Below, in pieces: positions 1 to 8,766 of a stretch of DNA of 64,000 nucleotides. The stretch is taken from positions 21,875-85,874 of the forward strand of contig NZ_CCAS010000015.1 in the NCBI RefSeq assembly GCF_000612625.1. The letters are read 5' to 3'. This DNA is from Neobacillus jeddahensis (lineage in GTDB: Bacteria; Bacillota; Bacilli; Bacillales; Cytobacillaceae). The notes under the pieces were generated by a model. It saw only the letters and a program-made list of their open reading frames with translations, was not told where the DNA came from and ran no database searches. A program made the position numbers and the translations under genes. Each line of letters begins with the position of its first letter. The stretch's first letter is position 1.

Positions 1-162
1 TTTCTTTTATATTACTCGGTCATCCTAGTGATAAAAGATTTATCTTCCTTAACGACGATTATCTTTTCTGTGATGGGATTGTATGTGTTAACATATTTTA
101 TTTTTTACGTATCATCTATCTCTATTTACTACAAAATTATCAGCGAAAAAAATACACGGTGA
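1..162 (+). CDS. C-terminal end of an ABC transporter permease (partial, BceB/FtsX-like)
   Basis: Frame 1 is open from the first base to a TGA at 160-162, giving the last 53 residues of a protein that begins outside the window. The fragment is very hydrophobic, with one clear membrane helix ending in aromatic and basic residues (…SIYYKIISEKNTR). This resembles the last helix of FtsX-type permeases of the bacitracin-resistance (BceAB) group. It converges on a BceS/BceR-type pair, which in Bacillaceae normally accompanies such a transporter; that context is the main support. The permease identity is inference from a short tail. Confidence 0.5.
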   Translation, partial: FLLYYSVILVIKDLSSLTTIIFSVMGLYVLTYFIFYVSSISIYYKIISEKNTR

Positions 163-190
163 GTGATTTTACTCATCGTGTATTTTTTTT
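145..190. terminator. Bidirectional rho-independent terminator
   Basis: The arms AATACACGGTGAGT (151-164) and ACTCATCGTGTATT (171-184) pair over 14 bp with one G-T wobble and a 6-nt loop. An A-run precedes and a T-run follows, so the hairpin can end transcription of both the partial permease and the convergent kinase gene. Confidence 0.85.
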
Positions 191-1165
191 CATGATGAAA
201 TACGGATCGCTATCGAGCGGGAAGTGAATAATAAATTGGGTGAACTTCCCTACTTCTGATGTACAACTAATGTAATGTCCTAATTTGTTACATAACTGTT
301 GAGCTAAATATAACCCCATTCCAGTCGACTTCGTAAAGGAGCGTCCTGTTTCTCCGGTAAAACCACGTTTAAAAATACGCGGCAGGTCTTTTTGGCTGAT
401 GCCAATTCCACTGTCCCGAATGACCAGCTGTTTTTCTTTTGGTGTTTCGAATGCGGAAATGGTAATCTCTCCGTCAGATTCTGTATATTTTAAACTATTT
501 GTCACTAACTGATTGACGATAAATTGCAGCCATTTAGGATCACTTTGAACCTCAAGTAAATCTGTCTGGATGGTAATGCGGATTTTTTTTGAAAAAAAGG
601 TTTTTGAATGTGACTTAACAATCTCCTTTGAAACTTTGATAATATCACATTTTTGAATATCGTAATCTTGATTAAAGCTGTCGAGCTTGGCGTAATAGAG
701 AGCTTGATCGACGTAATTTTCAATTTTTGAGATTTCTTCTCTTAAACTTGCCGTATCCATATCGGTTTGCTGCAGTAAGCGAAGGACCGCAATCGGTGTT
801 TTTATCTCATGGAACCAGGAGACGATAAAATCATAGTGCTCATTTTTTCTTTCTTGAATTCGATTCATTTCACGGATATGCCTCCGATTAAGCTCCTCGA
901 TATGCACTTTAGCGAATTCTCCTTCCAGAGACAAACTGTCATAATCCTCACTTTTCATTTGTCGGATCACACGGACATTTTGCTGGTAGCGAAATAATAA
1001 AAATCCCAGTAATACAAGCGATGATAGCGTGAAGGCATAGAAGAAAGTCCCCCATGCCCAGCCGCCATTGCTATCGGTAAAAAATACCGCGGCTGAGATC
1101 AAGAAAACAGTTAGAAAAAGATAAATATAAGGCTTTTCATAGGTTAGATAGCGGAGGAAGGTCAT
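173..1165 (-). CDS. BceS-like intramembrane-sensing histidine kinase
   Basis: This 330-residue sensor kinase has two closely spaced N-terminal membrane helices (about 12-30 and 37-58) and almost no extracellular loop, the layout of intramembrane-sensing kinases. The phosphoacceptor motif FHEIKTP places the active His at residue 119. An N box (about NQLVTNSLKYT) and G boxes (GIGIS, STGMGLYLAQ) of the HATPase domain follow. Such kinases are normally stimulated by a BceB-type permease handling cell-wall peptide antibiotics. The start codon overlaps the stop of the upstream regulator gene by 4 nt (ATGA), so the two are translationally coupled. The exact ligand is unknown. Confidence 0.87.
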   Translation of the reverse strand: MTFLRYLTYEKPYIYLFLTVFLISAAVFFTDSNGGWAWGTFFYAFTLSSLVLLGFLLFRYQQNVRVIRQMKSEDYDSLSLEGEFAKVHIEELNRRHIREMNRIQERKNEHYDFIVSWFHEIKTPIAVLRLLQQTDMDTASLREEISKIENYVDQALYYAKLDSFNQDYDIQKCDIIKVSKEIVKSHSKTFFSKKIRITIQTDLLEVQSDPKWLQFIVNQLVTNSLKYTESDGEITISAFETPKEKQLVIRDSGIGISQKDLPRIFKRGFTGETGRSFTKSTGMGLYLAQQLCNKLGHYISCTSEVGKFTQFIIHFPLDSDPYFIMKKNTR

Positions 1166-1836
1166 TCAATCATATACCCCATTCCTTTCCGGGTGACAAT
1201 AAAGTCCGCCAGCCCAAGTGCAGCGATTTTCCGGCGCATCCGGTTCACATTCACGGTCAATGTGTTTTCATCGACGAACTGATCTTCATTCCATAGTGCC
1301 TGCATTAAGTCCTCGCGTGAAACAATTTTCTCGATATTCCGCATCATCAATTGTAAAAGGATAAATTCATTCCGAGTTAACTCCGTGCATTGGCCTTTAT
1401 ATTCAATCGTTGAATTGGTGACGTTTAATTGCAAATCCCGATGGATAAATCGGCTGCCCTCATCCTCTTGATACGTATATTTTCGGCGGATGAGTGCACT
1501 TATTTTCGCTACAAGAATATCTAAATCAAATGGCTTTTGAATGAAATCATCCCCACCCATATTAATCGCCATAATGATATCCATATTTTGATTTCTGGAT
1601 GAAAGGAATATAATCGGCACCTTGGAAACCGAACGTATTTGCTGGCACCAGTAGTATCCATCAAAAACCGGTAGATTGATATCTAATAGAACGAGATGCG
1701 GATCTGTCTTCTCAAACTCCGATATCACTTGGTCAAACTGGGTCACTTCCACTACATCATACTGCCACTTTTTCAACGTATCAGCGACAATCTGTCTAAT
1801 TTTTTCATCGTCTTCAATCATCATTATTCTATACAT
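1162..1836 (-). CDS. BceR-like OmpR-family response regulator
   Basis: A 224-residue response regulator. The receiver domain (1-115) has the acidic pocket IEDDE, the phosphorylated Asp52 in LLDINLP and the conserved Lys in QKPFD. A winged-helix DNA-binding domain of the OmpR type fills about 130-224, ending with the usual VTRKGMGYMIE segment. The start has a good ribosome binding site (GAGGGA, 7 nt spacing). It is the first gene of a two-gene operon with the kinase. By family it would activate an antimicrobial-peptide ABC transporter, possibly the one whose end lies at 1-162. Confidence 0.88.
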   Translation of the reverse strand: MYRIMMIEDDEKIRQIVADTLKKWQYDVVEVTQFDQVISEFEKTDPHLVLLDINLPVFDGYYWCQQIRSVSKVPIIFLSSRNQNMDIIMAINMGGDDFIQKPFDLDILVAKISALIRRKYTYQEDEGSRFIHRDLQLNVTNSTIEYKGQCTELTRNEFILLQLMMRNIEKIVSREDLMQALWNEDQFVDENTLTVNVNRMRRKIAALGLADFIVTRKGMGYMIE

Positions 1837-2010
1837 ATGAAATCCCTCATCATTGTTAAAATAGTCATCACATTTATTTTAGCATAATTAGAATTAATAC
1901 TTTCATTATCAGCTAATTGGCAATGGTTTTATAGTTTCGGTAGGTTCTTATGGAGCAGAACTAAATGAGGAAGAAAAGTAAGAAAAATCGACATAATTCG
2001 CAATAATCCC

Positions 2011-2039
2011 TTGACGGTCCTAAAAAAACTGTGTATTAT
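2011..2039 (+). promoter_or_regulatory. Sigma-A-type promoter of tRNA-Gly
   Basis: TTGACG (2011-2016) and TATTAT (2034-2039) are separated by 17 nt and lie 39 nt upstream of the tRNA. This is a near-consensus vegetative promoter, as expected for a stable RNA. Confidence 0.75.
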
Positions 2040-2077
2040 ATAAAAGTCAGCTGGTGTTCATACTTTGTTCATAAAAT

Positions 2078-2151
2078 GCGGGTGTAGTTTACTGGTAAAA
2101 CCTCAGCCTTCCAAGCTGATGTAGTGGGTTCGATTCCCATCACCCGCTCCA
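2078..2151 (+). tRNA. tRNA-Gly (anticodon TCC)
   Basis: The cloverleaf is complete: acceptor stem GCGGGTG/CACCCGC (2078-2084 with 2141-2147), a D arm, anticodon stem TCAGC/GCTGA around loop CTTCCAA with anticodon TCC at 2110-2112, and a T arm GTGGG-TTCGATT-CCCAT. The discriminator T (2148) is followed by an encoded CCA (2149-2151). It stands alone, with its own promoter and terminator. Confidence 0.97.
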
Positions 2152-2163
2152 TACATATTAACT

Positions 2164-2209
2164 AACGCAGTGTATCGTTACATAGGAGAACGATGCATTG
2201 CGTTTTTTT
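2164..2209 (+). terminator. Terminator of tRNA-Gly
   Basis: AACGCAGTGTATCGTT (2164-2179) pairs with AACGATGCATTGCGTT (2189-2204) over 16 bp with two G-T wobbles, followed by a T-run. Confidence 0.88.
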
Positions 2210-2269
2210 ATATTTGTTTATTAGAGAGAGCTTTGCCTCTTTTTATGAAAAAAAAGAGGCGGTTAATGG

Positions 2270-2935
2270 TTAAGAAATAATTTGGTAAGAAGCTTCGCCA
2301 CCATGAATTTGGGTAAACATGTTCATTAATGATTCAGTGAGTTTTCTTGCTTGATCAAAATCAGTGGCAGGGCGGAGATAGATGATTTGTAAGGCATTTG
2401 TTGTCCCAATCGTGACGGGGGTTTTTTCAGAATCAACAAAAGGACTTCCAAATGGTCCATTTTGGTCGGCAGTTAGGATAAGATCGGTTAAGGAATTTTT
2501 TCTCCCATTTAAACCTCTGTAATCCTCTCCATCTTTACCAATCCGAATGATGACAGGTCCTTTTAGTAAATCAAGGTCGTAGATTCCAATGGGTACTTGA
2601 TATTGCAACGAGAAAAAATTATTGATATCAATGGCACTTTGAACGGAAGTAAGATAGTTTTGCTTTTGCACCCTTCGATACAGAGCCTCAGCAGCGTGTC
2701 GATATCTATTAGGATCCTTACCTGTGGTTTTAAAAATACTCCGCCATTCACGAATTCCAGGAAGGTCTGACACCTGTTTATCTTGTAATTCAAAGTAAAT
2801 GGATTCTTGAAAAAGCTGAAGTCTTCCTTTAATCATTTGTGGCGAATCCCCGACTGTAATATTTTTATATTCGATCATTCCTACCTTGAAATTAGGAATT
2901 TTCTCGATTATTTCCGATGAAAGTTGAATTTCCAA
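2270..2935 (-). CDS. B3/B4 tRNA-binding domain protein
   Basis: The product resembles stand-alone B3/B4 domain proteins, related to the editing-domain region of the phenylalanyl-tRNA synthetase beta chain. Characteristic segments are GIREWRSIFK, DPNRYRHAAEAL, DLLKGPVIIRIG and FGSPFVDSEKTPV. The frame opens at a TTG at 2950, but nothing upstream of that codon resembles a ribosome binding site. GGAGGTG lies inside the longer frame, about 8 nt before the TTG at 2935, so 2935 is preferred (221 residues). The substrate is unknown; a role in clearing mischarged tRNA or D-amino acids is only a family-level guess. A weak GCCTCTTTTT hairpin at 2235-2260 follows the gene. Confidence 0.8.
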   Translation of the reverse strand: MEIQLSSEIIEKIPNFKVGMIEYKNITVGDSPQMIKGRLQLFQESIYFELQDKQVSDLPGIREWRSIFKTTGKDPNRYRHAAEALYRRVQKQNYLTSVQSAIDINNFFSLQYQVPIGIYDLDLLKGPVIIRIGKDGEDYRGLNGRKNSLTDLILTADQNGPFGSPFVDSEKTPVTIGTTNALQIIYLRPATDFDQARKLTESLMNMFTQIHGGEASYQIIS

Positions 2936-3043
2936 CCATTCCACCTCCAAATTTTAATGTAGATAGTTTATCATAAATAGATGTGCTACTTATAATGTTA
3001 ACAACTTTCATAGATGATCTATGTTGGAAAGGGGGTGTCGACA

Positions 3044-4177
3044 ATGGATGTCAATGGGTTAAAAGAAGAGATCAAAGTTTATTGCCAAGAAATCGGAATT
3101 GATAAGGTTGGCTTTACAACGGCAGATCCCTTCATAGAATTGAAAAATCGCTTAGAAAGGCAACAGCAACTTGGCTATCAGTCAGGATTTGAAGAGCCTG
3201 ATATTGATAAACGGGTCACGCCTTCATTACTTCTTGAGGAACCACGTTCCATTATTTCTATCGCCCTAGCCTATCCTTCTAAAATGAACACTCGTGTCGA
3301 GAGTAAAAAGGGTGAACGAAGAGGAATTTTCAGCCGAGCTTCATGGGGGCTTGACTATCATCATATACTTAGAGACAGGCTAAAAAAGCTAGAAGACTTT
3401 ATTATTACTAAATTTCCAGACGCTCGACTGAAATCGATGGTCGACACAGGGGAGCTCTCTGACCGAGCCGTAGCTGAAAGAGCTGGGATTGGTTGGAGTG
3501 GAAAAAACTGCGCGATAATCACTCCGGAATTTGGCTCATATGTTTATATTGGTGAAATGATTACGAGTATCCCGTTTGAACCGGATACGCCGATAGAAGA
3601 TCAGTGTGGAACCTGTACAAAGTGCTTAGAGGCATGTCCGACAGGTGCCTTAGTCCAAGGGGGGCAGATTAATGCCCAGCGCTGCATTTCTTTTTTAACA
3701 CAAACAAAGGAATTTATTCCTGATGAATTTAGAGAAAAGATTGGAAACCGTGTCTATGGCTGTGATTCCTGTCAAACAGCTTGTCCGGTCAATAAGGGAA
3801 AGAATTTTCATTTTCATGAAGAAATGGAACCTGATCCCGAGGTAGCTAAGCCATTATTAAAGCCCATTTTGAAATTAAGTAATCGGGAATTTAAACACGC
3901 TTTTGGAACTGTTTCAGGATCTTGGCGTGGGAAAAAGCCCATTCAACGAAATGTGATCATTGCCCTGGCTCATTTTAAAGATGAAAGTGCGGTCCCAGAA
4001 TTAATTGATGTATTAGAGAAAGAGGCAAGTCCCGTATCAAGAGGAACAGCAGCCTGGGCCCTTGGAAAAATAGGCGGAAAAGCGGCCTTATTAGCTCTAG
4101 AAAAGGCAAAAGATCAAGAGATGGATAAAGAAGTTCAAACTGAAATAGAAAAGGGCCTCCACTTTATTAAAAGATAA
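3044..4177 (+). CDS. queG: Epoxyqueuosine reductase QueG
   Basis: QueG carries out the last step of queuosine synthesis, reducing epoxyqueuosine in tRNA with cobalamin and two 4Fe-4S clusters. The ferredoxin-like signature CGTCTKCLEACP (Cys188, 191, 194, 198) and the second set GCDSCQTACP (Cys240, 243, 247, with Cys214) are all present. The N-terminal part carries the conserved VDTGELSDR and GIGWSGKN segments. The C-terminal 90 residues form HEAT-like repeats (AVPELIDVLE, GTAAWALGKIG). The start at 3044 follows AAAGGGGGTG; an upstream in-frame ATG lacks such a site. At 377 residues it is close to B. subtilis QueG (about 386). It heads a yhbA-yhbB-trmL order as in B. subtilis. Confidence 0.95.
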   Translation: MDVNGLKEEIKVYCQEIGIDKVGFTTADPFIELKNRLERQQQLGYQSGFEEPDIDKRVTPSLLLEEPRSIISIALAYPSKMNTRVESKKGERRGIFSRASWGLDYHHILRDRLKKLEDFIITKFPDARLKSMVDTGELSDRAVAERAGIGWSGKNCAIITPEFGSYVYIGEMITSIPFEPDTPIEDQCGTCTKCLEACPTGALVQGGQINAQRCISFLTQTKEFIPDEFREKIGNRVYGCDSCQTACPVNKGKNFHFHEEMEPDPEVAKPLLKPILKLSNREFKHAFGTVSGSWRGKKPIQRNVIIALAHFKDESAVPELIDVLEKEASPVSRGTAAWALGKIGGKAALLALEKAKDQEMDKEVQTEIEKGLHFIKR

Positions 4178-4178
4178 C

Positions 4179-4210
4179 AGAGCAAACCACCTAGGTTAGC
4201 TCTTTTTTTA
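4179..4210 (+). terminator. Terminator after queG
   Basis: AGAGC/GCTCT with inner AACC/GGTT pairing (4179-4203) is followed by seven T residues. Confidence 0.7.
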
Positions 4211-4262
4211 ATAGTTAAATCCTTCATTCTTTCATATGTATGAAAAGAAAGGGGGAAAGTAT

Positions 4263-5141
4263 ATGCAAGAATTACTTCAAGATTTATTTGAACAGCGGGT
4301 CAATCAATTTGTCTCAAATAAAAGGAGTCATAAATTATTTTTTCCAAAGGCAGAAAATAAACAAGCAGCTTTAGCAAAAAGGGCAGCTGAAATGGTAAAA
4401 GTAAAGGTGTCAGGCAAGATTATCGAGGAGTCTACTGAAGATGACTTTCAAGTAATAAAATACCAAGCCCATTATCAATATTTAATAAAGCAAAAAGGGA
4501 TTCTATATATGGAAGAAGAAATGGAAGCTAGATTAGCAAAGTTTTATAAAGGTGCTTTGGTAATGGATGAAGAAATCCAATGTTTAGGTGAACAGGATTT
4601 ACTTCATGAAACTACGATAGTTGACCAAACAGTAGAAGAGGATGAACGACTGAGCTATCAGTATGACCGTTTAAAGGCTGTTCAATATGCGGAACGCTGG
4701 TGGAATAGCTACAATCCTGCGTATAAAAAGTTCGAGGTGGATTGCACCAACTTTATCTCGCAATGTCTGCATACTGGAGGGGCACCGATGAGAGGTTATC
4801 CAAACCGTGGAAGTGGGTGGTGGCTGCAAAAAAATAACTGGAGTTATAGCTGGGCCGTGGCACACTCACTCCGATTGTATTTATCCAATTCAAAAAGCGG
4901 TTTAAGGGCCAAGGAACTGAACAGTCCTGAGCAATTATTATTGGGGGATGTCATTTGCTACGATTTTGAAGGAGATGGACGGTTCAACCATAACACGATT
5001 GTTACCGGAAAGGATGCCAATGGGATGCCACTCGTCAATGCTCATACGTACAATAGCAGAATGCGGTACTGGGCATATGAGGATTCATCCGCCTATACCC
5101 CAAGGATTAAATACAAATTTTATTCGATTATCGAATCATGA
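4263..5141 (+). CDS. yhbB: Amidase-domain protein (YhbB-like)
   Basis: A 292-residue protein with a C-terminal putative amidase domain (Amidase_6 type). The segment VDCTNFISQCLHTGG carries the expected catalytic Cys, and FNHNTIV and NAHTYNSRMRYW supply conserved His residues. The N-terminal 130 residues are charged and of unknown role. There is no signal peptide, so the protein looks cytoplasmic or acts in the forespore or mother cell; that is inference. The start at 4263 (MQELL) follows AAAGGGGG with 7-nt spacing, better than the earlier in-frame start. Its place between queG and trmL matches B. subtilis yhbB. Confidence 0.85.
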   Translation: MQELLQDLFEQRVNQFVSNKRSHKLFFPKAENKQAALAKRAAEMVKVKVSGKIIEESTEDDFQVIKYQAHYQYLIKQKGILYMEEEMEARLAKFYKGALVMDEEIQCLGEQDLLHETTIVDQTVEEDERLSYQYDRLKAVQYAERWWNSYNPAYKKFEVDCTNFISQCLHTGGAPMRGYPNRGSGWWLQKNNWSYSWAVAHSLRLYLSNSKSGLRAKELNSPEQLLLGDVICYDFEGDGRFNHNTIVTGKDANGMPLVNAHTYNSRMRYWAYEDSSAYTPRIKYKFYSIIES

Positions 5142-5151
5142 TGGTTCTTTC

Positions 5152-5179
5152 TTGAAAGGACGTTTGAGAGTGGTATAAT
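5152..5179 (+). promoter_or_regulatory. Sigma-A-type promoter of trmL
   Basis: TTGAAA (5152-5157) and a perfect TATAAT (5174-5179) are 16 nt apart and lie 34 nt upstream of the trmL start. Confidence 0.7.
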
Positions 5180-5212
5180 TGCAGATAGAGTTTTTTAAAT
5201 GAGGTGAGCTTC

Positions 5213-5686
5213 ATGGCAATAAACGTCGTATTATATCAACCACAAATACCTTCTAATACTGGGAACATTGCGCGGACTTGTGCAGGCACAGATACTAATT
5301 TGCACTTAATCCGACCGTTAGGCTTTTCGACAGATGACAAGATGTTAAAAAGAGCAGGATTGGATTATTGGCAATACGTAAATATTATTTATTACGATTC
5401 ATTAGAAGATTTTTATGAAAAGAATGCTGGTGGGGCATTCTTTTATATAACGAAATTTGGAAAAAAGCAGTATAGCAGCTTTGATTACAGTGATCCAAGC
5501 AAGGAGTACTATTTCATTTTTGGAAGGGAAACAACGGGTCTACCAGCTGAAGTCATTGAAAATAATAAAGAAACAGCTTTGAGAATCCCAATGACCGATA
5601 ATATTCGTTCTTTGAATTTATCTAATACGGCTGCAATTCTTATTTATGAAGCGCTACGACAACAGGCATTTGCCCATCTTAAATAA
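5213..5686 (+). CDS. trmL: tRNA (cytidine/uridine-34-2'-O)-methyltransferase TrmL
   Basis: A SPOUT-class methyltransferase of 157 residues that modifies the wobble ribose of certain tRNA-Leu species. Motif 1 (NTGNIARTC), motif 2 (FGRETTGLP) and the knotted motif 3 (IPMTDNIRSLNLSNTAAI) are all intact. GAGGTGA 6 nt upstream fixes the start at 5213. Once called cspR in Bacillus. The gene has its own promoter and a terminator, so it is probably monocistronic. Confidence 0.95.
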   Translation: MAINVVLYQPQIPSNTGNIARTCAGTDTNLHLIRPLGFSTDDKMLKRAGLDYWQYVNIIYYDSLEDFYEKNAGGAFFYITKFGKKQYSSFDYSDPSKEYYFIFGRETTGLPAEVIENNKETALRIPMTDNIRSLNLSNTAAILIYEALRQQAFAHLK

Positions 5687-5694
5687 AGGAAAGG

Positions 5695-5719
5695 AGGCCC
5701 GTTTATCGGGTCTCTTTTT
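5695..5719 (+). terminator. Terminator after trmL
   Basis: AGGCCCG (5695-5701) pairs with CGGGTCT (5707-5713) with one wobble, followed by CTTTTT. Confidence 0.7.
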
Positions 5720-5740
5720 GCAAAAGAAAGGAAGATACCT

Positions 5741-6490
5741 ATGAATCAAGTGATTTCGACGATTCTCAATCATCGTACTATCCGCTACTTTGAGGACAAG
5801 CAACTAACGGATGAACAAATTAAAACGATCGTTTCTTGTGCGCAAGCAGCAGCAACCTCAAGTTTTATTCAGGCCTATTCTATTATTGGCATTAAGGATA
5901 AAGAGAAGAAGAAAAGGCTGGCTGAACTGACTGGTAATCAAGAATACGTTGAAAAAAATGGCCACTTTTTTATTTTTTGTGCGGACCTTTATCGGCATAC
6001 GGTCATTGGGGAAAAGGAGCAACGTAATGTCACTCCAGCACTTGAAAGTACTGAGAAATTTATGGTTGCTCTTATCGATACTTCTTTAGCGGCGCAAAAT
6101 GCAGCCCTTGCAGCAGAATCGATGGGGCTAGGTATTTGTTACATAGGTGGAATCCGCAATCATTTGGAAGAGGTTAAGAAGATAGTAAAAATACCAGACC
6201 GTGTAATCCCTTTGTTTGGCTTAGCTGTCGGCTATCCAACTAAAATAACGGACCAAAAACCAAGGCTTCCATTAGAACATGTCTATCATGAGGATGAATA
6301 TGAGCAGGATCAGCAGAAATTCATTCGTCAACTTGATGAATATGATGCGTTGATATCTAGCTACTATGAAAAAAGAACAGAGGGGCAAAGAACCGATCGC
6401 TGGAGTGAACAAATAGCCCAAATGCTCTCCAAGCAAAATAGAATGTATATGAAAGAATTTATCCAAAAAAATAAGCTAGATTTGCAATGA
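5741..6490 (+). CDS. nfsA: NADPH-dependent FMN oxidoreductase (NfsA/NfrA family)
   Basis: A 249-residue flavin reductase or oxygen-insensitive nitroreductase. The N-terminal NHRTIRYF is the family's FMN-phosphate contact, and the central ALIDTSLAAQNAALAAESMGLG and LFGLAVGYP segments line the flavin site. The C-terminal extension with RTDRWSEQIAQML is typical of the NfsA/NfrA branch. The length equals B. subtilis NfrA (249). The physiological substrate cannot be read from sequence; quinones, nitro compounds or free FMN are family possibilities. GAAAGGAAG precedes the ATG. Confidence 0.87.
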   Translation: MNQVISTILNHRTIRYFEDKQLTDEQIKTIVSCAQAAATSSFIQAYSIIGIKDKEKKKRLAELTGNQEYVEKNGHFFIFCADLYRHTVIGEKEQRNVTPALESTEKFMVALIDTSLAAQNAALAAESMGLGICYIGGIRNHLEEVKKIVKIPDRVIPLFGLAVGYPTKITDQKPRLPLEHVYHEDEYEQDQQKFIRQLDEYDALISSYYEKRTEGQRTDRWSEQIAQMLSKQNRMYMKEFIQKNKLDLQ

Positions 6491-6522
6491 AAAAATGGCT
6501 GCCATCGTGGCAGCCATTTTTT
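6491..6522 (+). terminator. Terminator after the nfsA-like gene
   Basis: AAAAATGGCTGCC and GGCAGCCATTTTTT form a perfect stem around ATCGT. Confidence 0.92.
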
Positions 6523-6555
6523 CAGATTGTTCAGTTCTACTGTCCAACTACTATC

Positions 6556-6645
6556 TTACTTTGTACCTGGTTTGTCGTTATACCCTGATGTGAAGATTGC
6601 TGCTAAGAATGCAACCATTACTAAAATGACGATAAACGTATTCAT
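6556..6645 (-). CDS. Small hydrophobic membrane peptide (29 residues)
   Basis: A short frame codes for MNTFIVILVMVAFLAAIFTS followed by a polar tail GYNDKPGTK: one membrane helix with a short charged end. AAAGGGGG lies 11 nt upstream of the ATG, a strong but slightly distant ribosome binding site. It is convergent with the nfsA-like gene and divergent from prkA, in the 330-nt gap between them; the rest of that gap shows nothing else clear. No function is recognised. Its length makes chance possible, but the hydrophobic pattern plus the binding site support a real gene. Confidence 0.55.
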   Translation of the reverse strand: MNTFIVILVMVAFLAAIFTSGYNDKPGTK

Positions 6646-6852
6646 ATTATGTATGGCCCCCTTTGAAACGAAAATAATTAAAAATCTCCATTTAGTCTTA
6701 TTATAGCCTAACTTTATAAAATGAAAAGACCATTATTCCTATTATTGAAATAAAAAAGATAGACAGTAACTCGCACAGGTTACGCATGTTCAAGTTCTTT
6801 GATGCATAGAGTATATTAATCGTCTCTGATAAAGCTACAGGGGGAGGTCCTT

Positions 6853-8748
6853 ATGGATATTTTAAAAAAAATCGAGATGTATCGAGAAGAAGAGGAAAAA
6901 TTGCGTTGGGAAGGTTCATTCGCTGATTATTTACTGCTGTTAAAGGAAAAGCCATGGGTAGCACAATCTGCACATTCTCGAGTTTATAATATGATCAAGG
7001 ATGCCGGGATTGAAGAAGTAAAAGGGACGAAAAAGTATAATTTCTTTAGCAATCAATTATTTGGACTAGAAGAATCACTGGAGAGGCTTGTGGAGGAATA
7101 CTTTCATCCGGCAGCAAAGAGATTGGATGTAAGAAAGCGTATTTTACTCTTAATGGGCCCGGTAAGCGGTGGTAAATCGACGCTGGTTACTATGTTAAAA
7201 CGGGGCTTAGAATCCTATTCACATACGGATAGAGGCTCTGTTTTTGCTATCAAAGGATGCCCCATGCATGAGGATCCACTTCATTTAATCCCACATCATT
7301 TGCGAGCGGATTTCCAAGAGGAATATGGAATTCGCATAGAAGGTAATCTTTCACCATTGAATATGATGCGTCTTGAGCAAGAATATGGTGGTAGAATTGA
7401 AGATGTTTTGGTCGAGAGAATCTTCTTCTCAGAAGATAAACGGACCGGGATTGGAACCTTCAGTCCCTCCGATCCGAAATCACAAGACATCGCTGATTTA
7501 ACAGGTAGTATTGACTTTTCAACCATCGCCGAATTCGGCTCTGAATCAGATCCGCGTGCCTACCGCTTTGATGGCGAGCTAAATAAAGCTAACCGTGGGA
7601 TGATGGAATTCCAAGAAATGTTGAAATGTGATGAGAAATTCCTTTGGCATTTGCTGTCCTTAACACAAGAGGGCAACTTTAAAGCAGGCAGGTTTGCTTT
7701 AATTAGTGCAGATGAGCTAATTGTCGCACACACGAATGAAACAGAATATCGCTCTTTTATTTCTAATAAGAAAAATGAAGCTCTGCATTCTCGTATTATC
7801 GTCATGCCGATTCCGTACAATTTAAAGGCGTCACAGGAAGAAAGAATATATGAAAAAATGATTAATGAAAGTGATGTTTCGAATGTTCACATTGCACCGC
7901 ATACTTTAAAGGTTGCTGCGATGTTTACGATTCTTACCCGCTTAAAGGAGCCGAAAAAAGGAGATATTGATCTTCTGAAGAAAATGCGCCTATATGATGG
8001 TGAAAGCGTCGAAGGATTTAATTCGGCGGATGTAGAGGAGTTAAAACGCGAATATCCAGATGAAGGGATGAGCGGAATTGATCCTCGTTATGTGATCAAT
8101 CGTATCTCGTCCACCATTATTCGAAAAGAAGTACCGTCGATAAATGCCCTTGATGTACTGAGATCATTAAAAGACGGGTTGGATCAACATCCATCCATTA
8201 CGGCTGAGCTCCGTGACCGCTATATGAATTATATCTCTTTAGCGCGAAAAGAGTATGATAATATTGCTAAGAAGGAAGTCCAAAAAGCATTTGTTTATTC
8301 CTATGAAGAGTCAGCTAAGACCCTTATGGACAATTATCTTGATAATGTGGAAGCCTATTGCAACAAAGCAAAGCTTCGTGATCCACTAACTGGTGAAGAG
8401 ATTAATCCAGATGAAAAGCTCATGCGGTCCATTGAAGAACAAATTGGTATTTCTGAAAATGCCAAAAAGGCGTTCAGAGAAGAGGTATTAATCAGAATTT
8501 CAGCCTTTGCGAGAAAAGGAAAACGGTTTGATTATAATTCACATGATCGCTTACGAGAAGCCATTCAAAAGAAACTGTTTGCTGATCTAAAGGATGTTGT
8601 TAAGATTACGACTTCTTCGAAAACCCCAGATGAGCAGCAACTGAAGAAAATTAATGATGTCGTCGCGCGATTAGTGGATGAACATGGCTATAATTCATCA
8701 TCAGCTAATGAACTATTAAGGTATGTAGGCAGCTTATTGAATAGATAA
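6853..8748 (+). CDS. prkA: Serine protein kinase PrkA
   Basis: A 631-residue AAA-type protein of the PrkA family (B. subtilis PrkA is also about 631). The N-terminal AAA module has the Walker A motif GPVSGGKST at 102-110. The C-terminal part is the kinase-like segment of the family. In Bacillus PrkA is linked to sporulation; in E. coli the homologue YeaG works with YeaH in stress and nitrogen starvation. AGGGGGAGG precedes the ATG. yhbH follows after a terminator and a 300-nt gap, so the two are neighbours but not obviously one transcript. Confidence 0.95.
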   Translation: MDILKKIEMYREEEEKLRWEGSFADYLLLLKEKPWVAQSAHSRVYNMIKDAGIEEVKGTKKYNFFSNQLFGLEESLERLVEEYFHPAAKRLDVRKRILLLMGPVSGGKSTLVTMLKRGLESYSHTDRGSVFAIKGCPMHEDPLHLIPHHLRADFQEEYGIRIEGNLSPLNMMRLEQEYGGRIEDVLVERIFFSEDKRTGIGTFSPSDPKSQDIADLTGSIDFSTIAEFGSESDPRAYRFDGELNKANRGMMEFQEMLKCDEKFLWHLLSLTQEGNFKAGRFALISADELIVAHTNETEYRSFISNKKNEALHSRIIVMPIPYNLKASQEERIYEKMINESDVSNVHIAPHTLKVAAMFTILTRLKEPKKGDIDLLKKMRLYDGESVEGFNSADVEELKREYPDEGMSGIDPRYVINRISSTIIRKEVPSINALDVLRSLKDGLDQHPSITAELRDRYMNYISLARKEYDNIAKKEVQKAFVYSYEESAKTLMDNYLDNVEAYCNKAKLRDPLTGEEINPDEKLMRSIEEQIGISENAKKAFREEVLIRISAFARKGKRFDYNSHDRLREAIQKKLFADLKDVVKITTSSKTPDEQQLKKINDVVARLVDEHGYNSSSANELLRYVGSLLNR

Positions 8749-8766
8749 CTGAGGAGTAAAATAGGG

